Positions 32,777-32,889 of a stretch of 32,889 nt of DNA are shown here, piece after piece. The stretch spans positions 1 to 32,889 of the forward strand of contig CAJFVT010000068.1 of NCBI GenBank assembly GCA_904420525.1. Reading direction: 5' to 3'. This stretch comes from an uncultured Clostridia bacterium. Its GTDB lineage: Bacteria > Bacillota > Clostridia > UBA1381. The translations under genes and the position numbers were made by a program. Numbering within the stretch: position 1 is the stretch's first letter; every line of letters begins with the position of its first letter. Below the pieces are notes generated by a model, which searched no databases, had not been told where the DNA came from, and was given only the letters and a program-made list of their open reading frames with translations.

Positions 32777-32889
32777 TTTTACCAACCATTCCGCAATTTG
32801 CACGTATAATATAACAAAGGCTGATCAAGATAAAATATCTGAATTTTTGCTTGATATTAGAGTGTAATTATGGTATACTATAAGTATAA
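32777..32889 (+). promoter_or_regulatory. Intergenic right edge with promoter for the next gene
   Basis: TTGATA (32851-32856), a 17-nt spacer and TATACT (32874-32879) form a likely sigma-A promoter reading out of the window. No clear terminator follows recQ; ATCAAG/CTTGAT (around 32824 and 32849) could form a weak stem only. Confidence 0.6.

Overview
This window looks like chromosomal DNA of a Bacillota member, most likely an anaerobic gut-type Clostridia (Oscillospirales/Lachnospirales-like). That placement is inferred from gene content (MEP-pathway isoprenoid genes, BlaI/M56 regulation, DUF1538 with a PII-like protein, GH78 rhamnosidase, a nusB-xseA-xseB-ispA operon), strong AGGAGG-type ribosome binding sites and near-consensus sigma-A promoters. 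I see no rRNA, tRNA, CRISPR array, transposase or phage structural gene.

Layout. (1) 1-3.8 kb, + strand: the 3' part of a DUF2520/Rossmann oxidoreductase gene, then a large cytoplasmic GH78 alpha-L-rhamnosidase. (2) 3.8-5.9 kb, - strand: a BlaI-type repressor, an M56 metallopeptidase and a membrane-anchored stalk-domain protein. The last two look like the two halves of a BlaR1-type receptor. The promoter is full consensus and covered by BlaI-like TACAnnTGTA sites. (3) 6.0-7.7 kb, - strand: rhamnulokinase (rhaB) and a previously easy-to-miss 36-residue single-span membrane peptide. (4) 7.9-10.2 kb, + strand: a tandemly duplicated DUF1538 membrane protein overlapping a tandemly duplicated PII-like regulator. 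(5) 10.2-15.6 kb, - strand: dxs-tlyA-ispE followed by two unrecognised membrane-anchored coiled-coil proteins that share a C-terminal domain. (6) 15.7-20.0 kb, + strand: a structured leader, RNase R, a THUMP-domain rRNA methyltransferase and an HD phosphohydrolase. (7) 20.0-24.0 kb, - strand: sbcD-sbcC. (8) 24.1-28.3 kb, + strand: nusB, a divergent TsaD/Kae1 paralogue, xseA, xseB, ispA and a DUF212/PAP2-like membrane protein. (9) 28.4-30.9 kb, + strand: a YeiH-type transporter and a MATE exporter. (10) 30.9-32.8 kb: an unrecognised leader RNA ending in an intrinsic terminator, then a short RecQ helicase. A promoter for the next gene lies at the right edge.

Functional themes. Rhamnose: GH78 releases L-rhamnose inside the cell and RhaB phosphorylates L-rhamnulose. 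The isomerase, the aldolase and a dedicated transporter are not in the window. Isoprenoids: dxs and ispE sit in one operon and ispA in another about 11 kb away, although dxs, tlyA and ispA are often contiguous in Clostridia. DNA repair: SbcCD, exonuclease VII and RecQ lie close together. RNA metabolism: RNase R, TlyA, the THUMP methyltransferase and NusB.

Most worth a second look are the DUF1538/PII pair, the recQ leader with possible terminator/antiterminator pairing, the paired coiled-coil proteins, the split BlaR1-like system and the repeat-rich RNase R leader.
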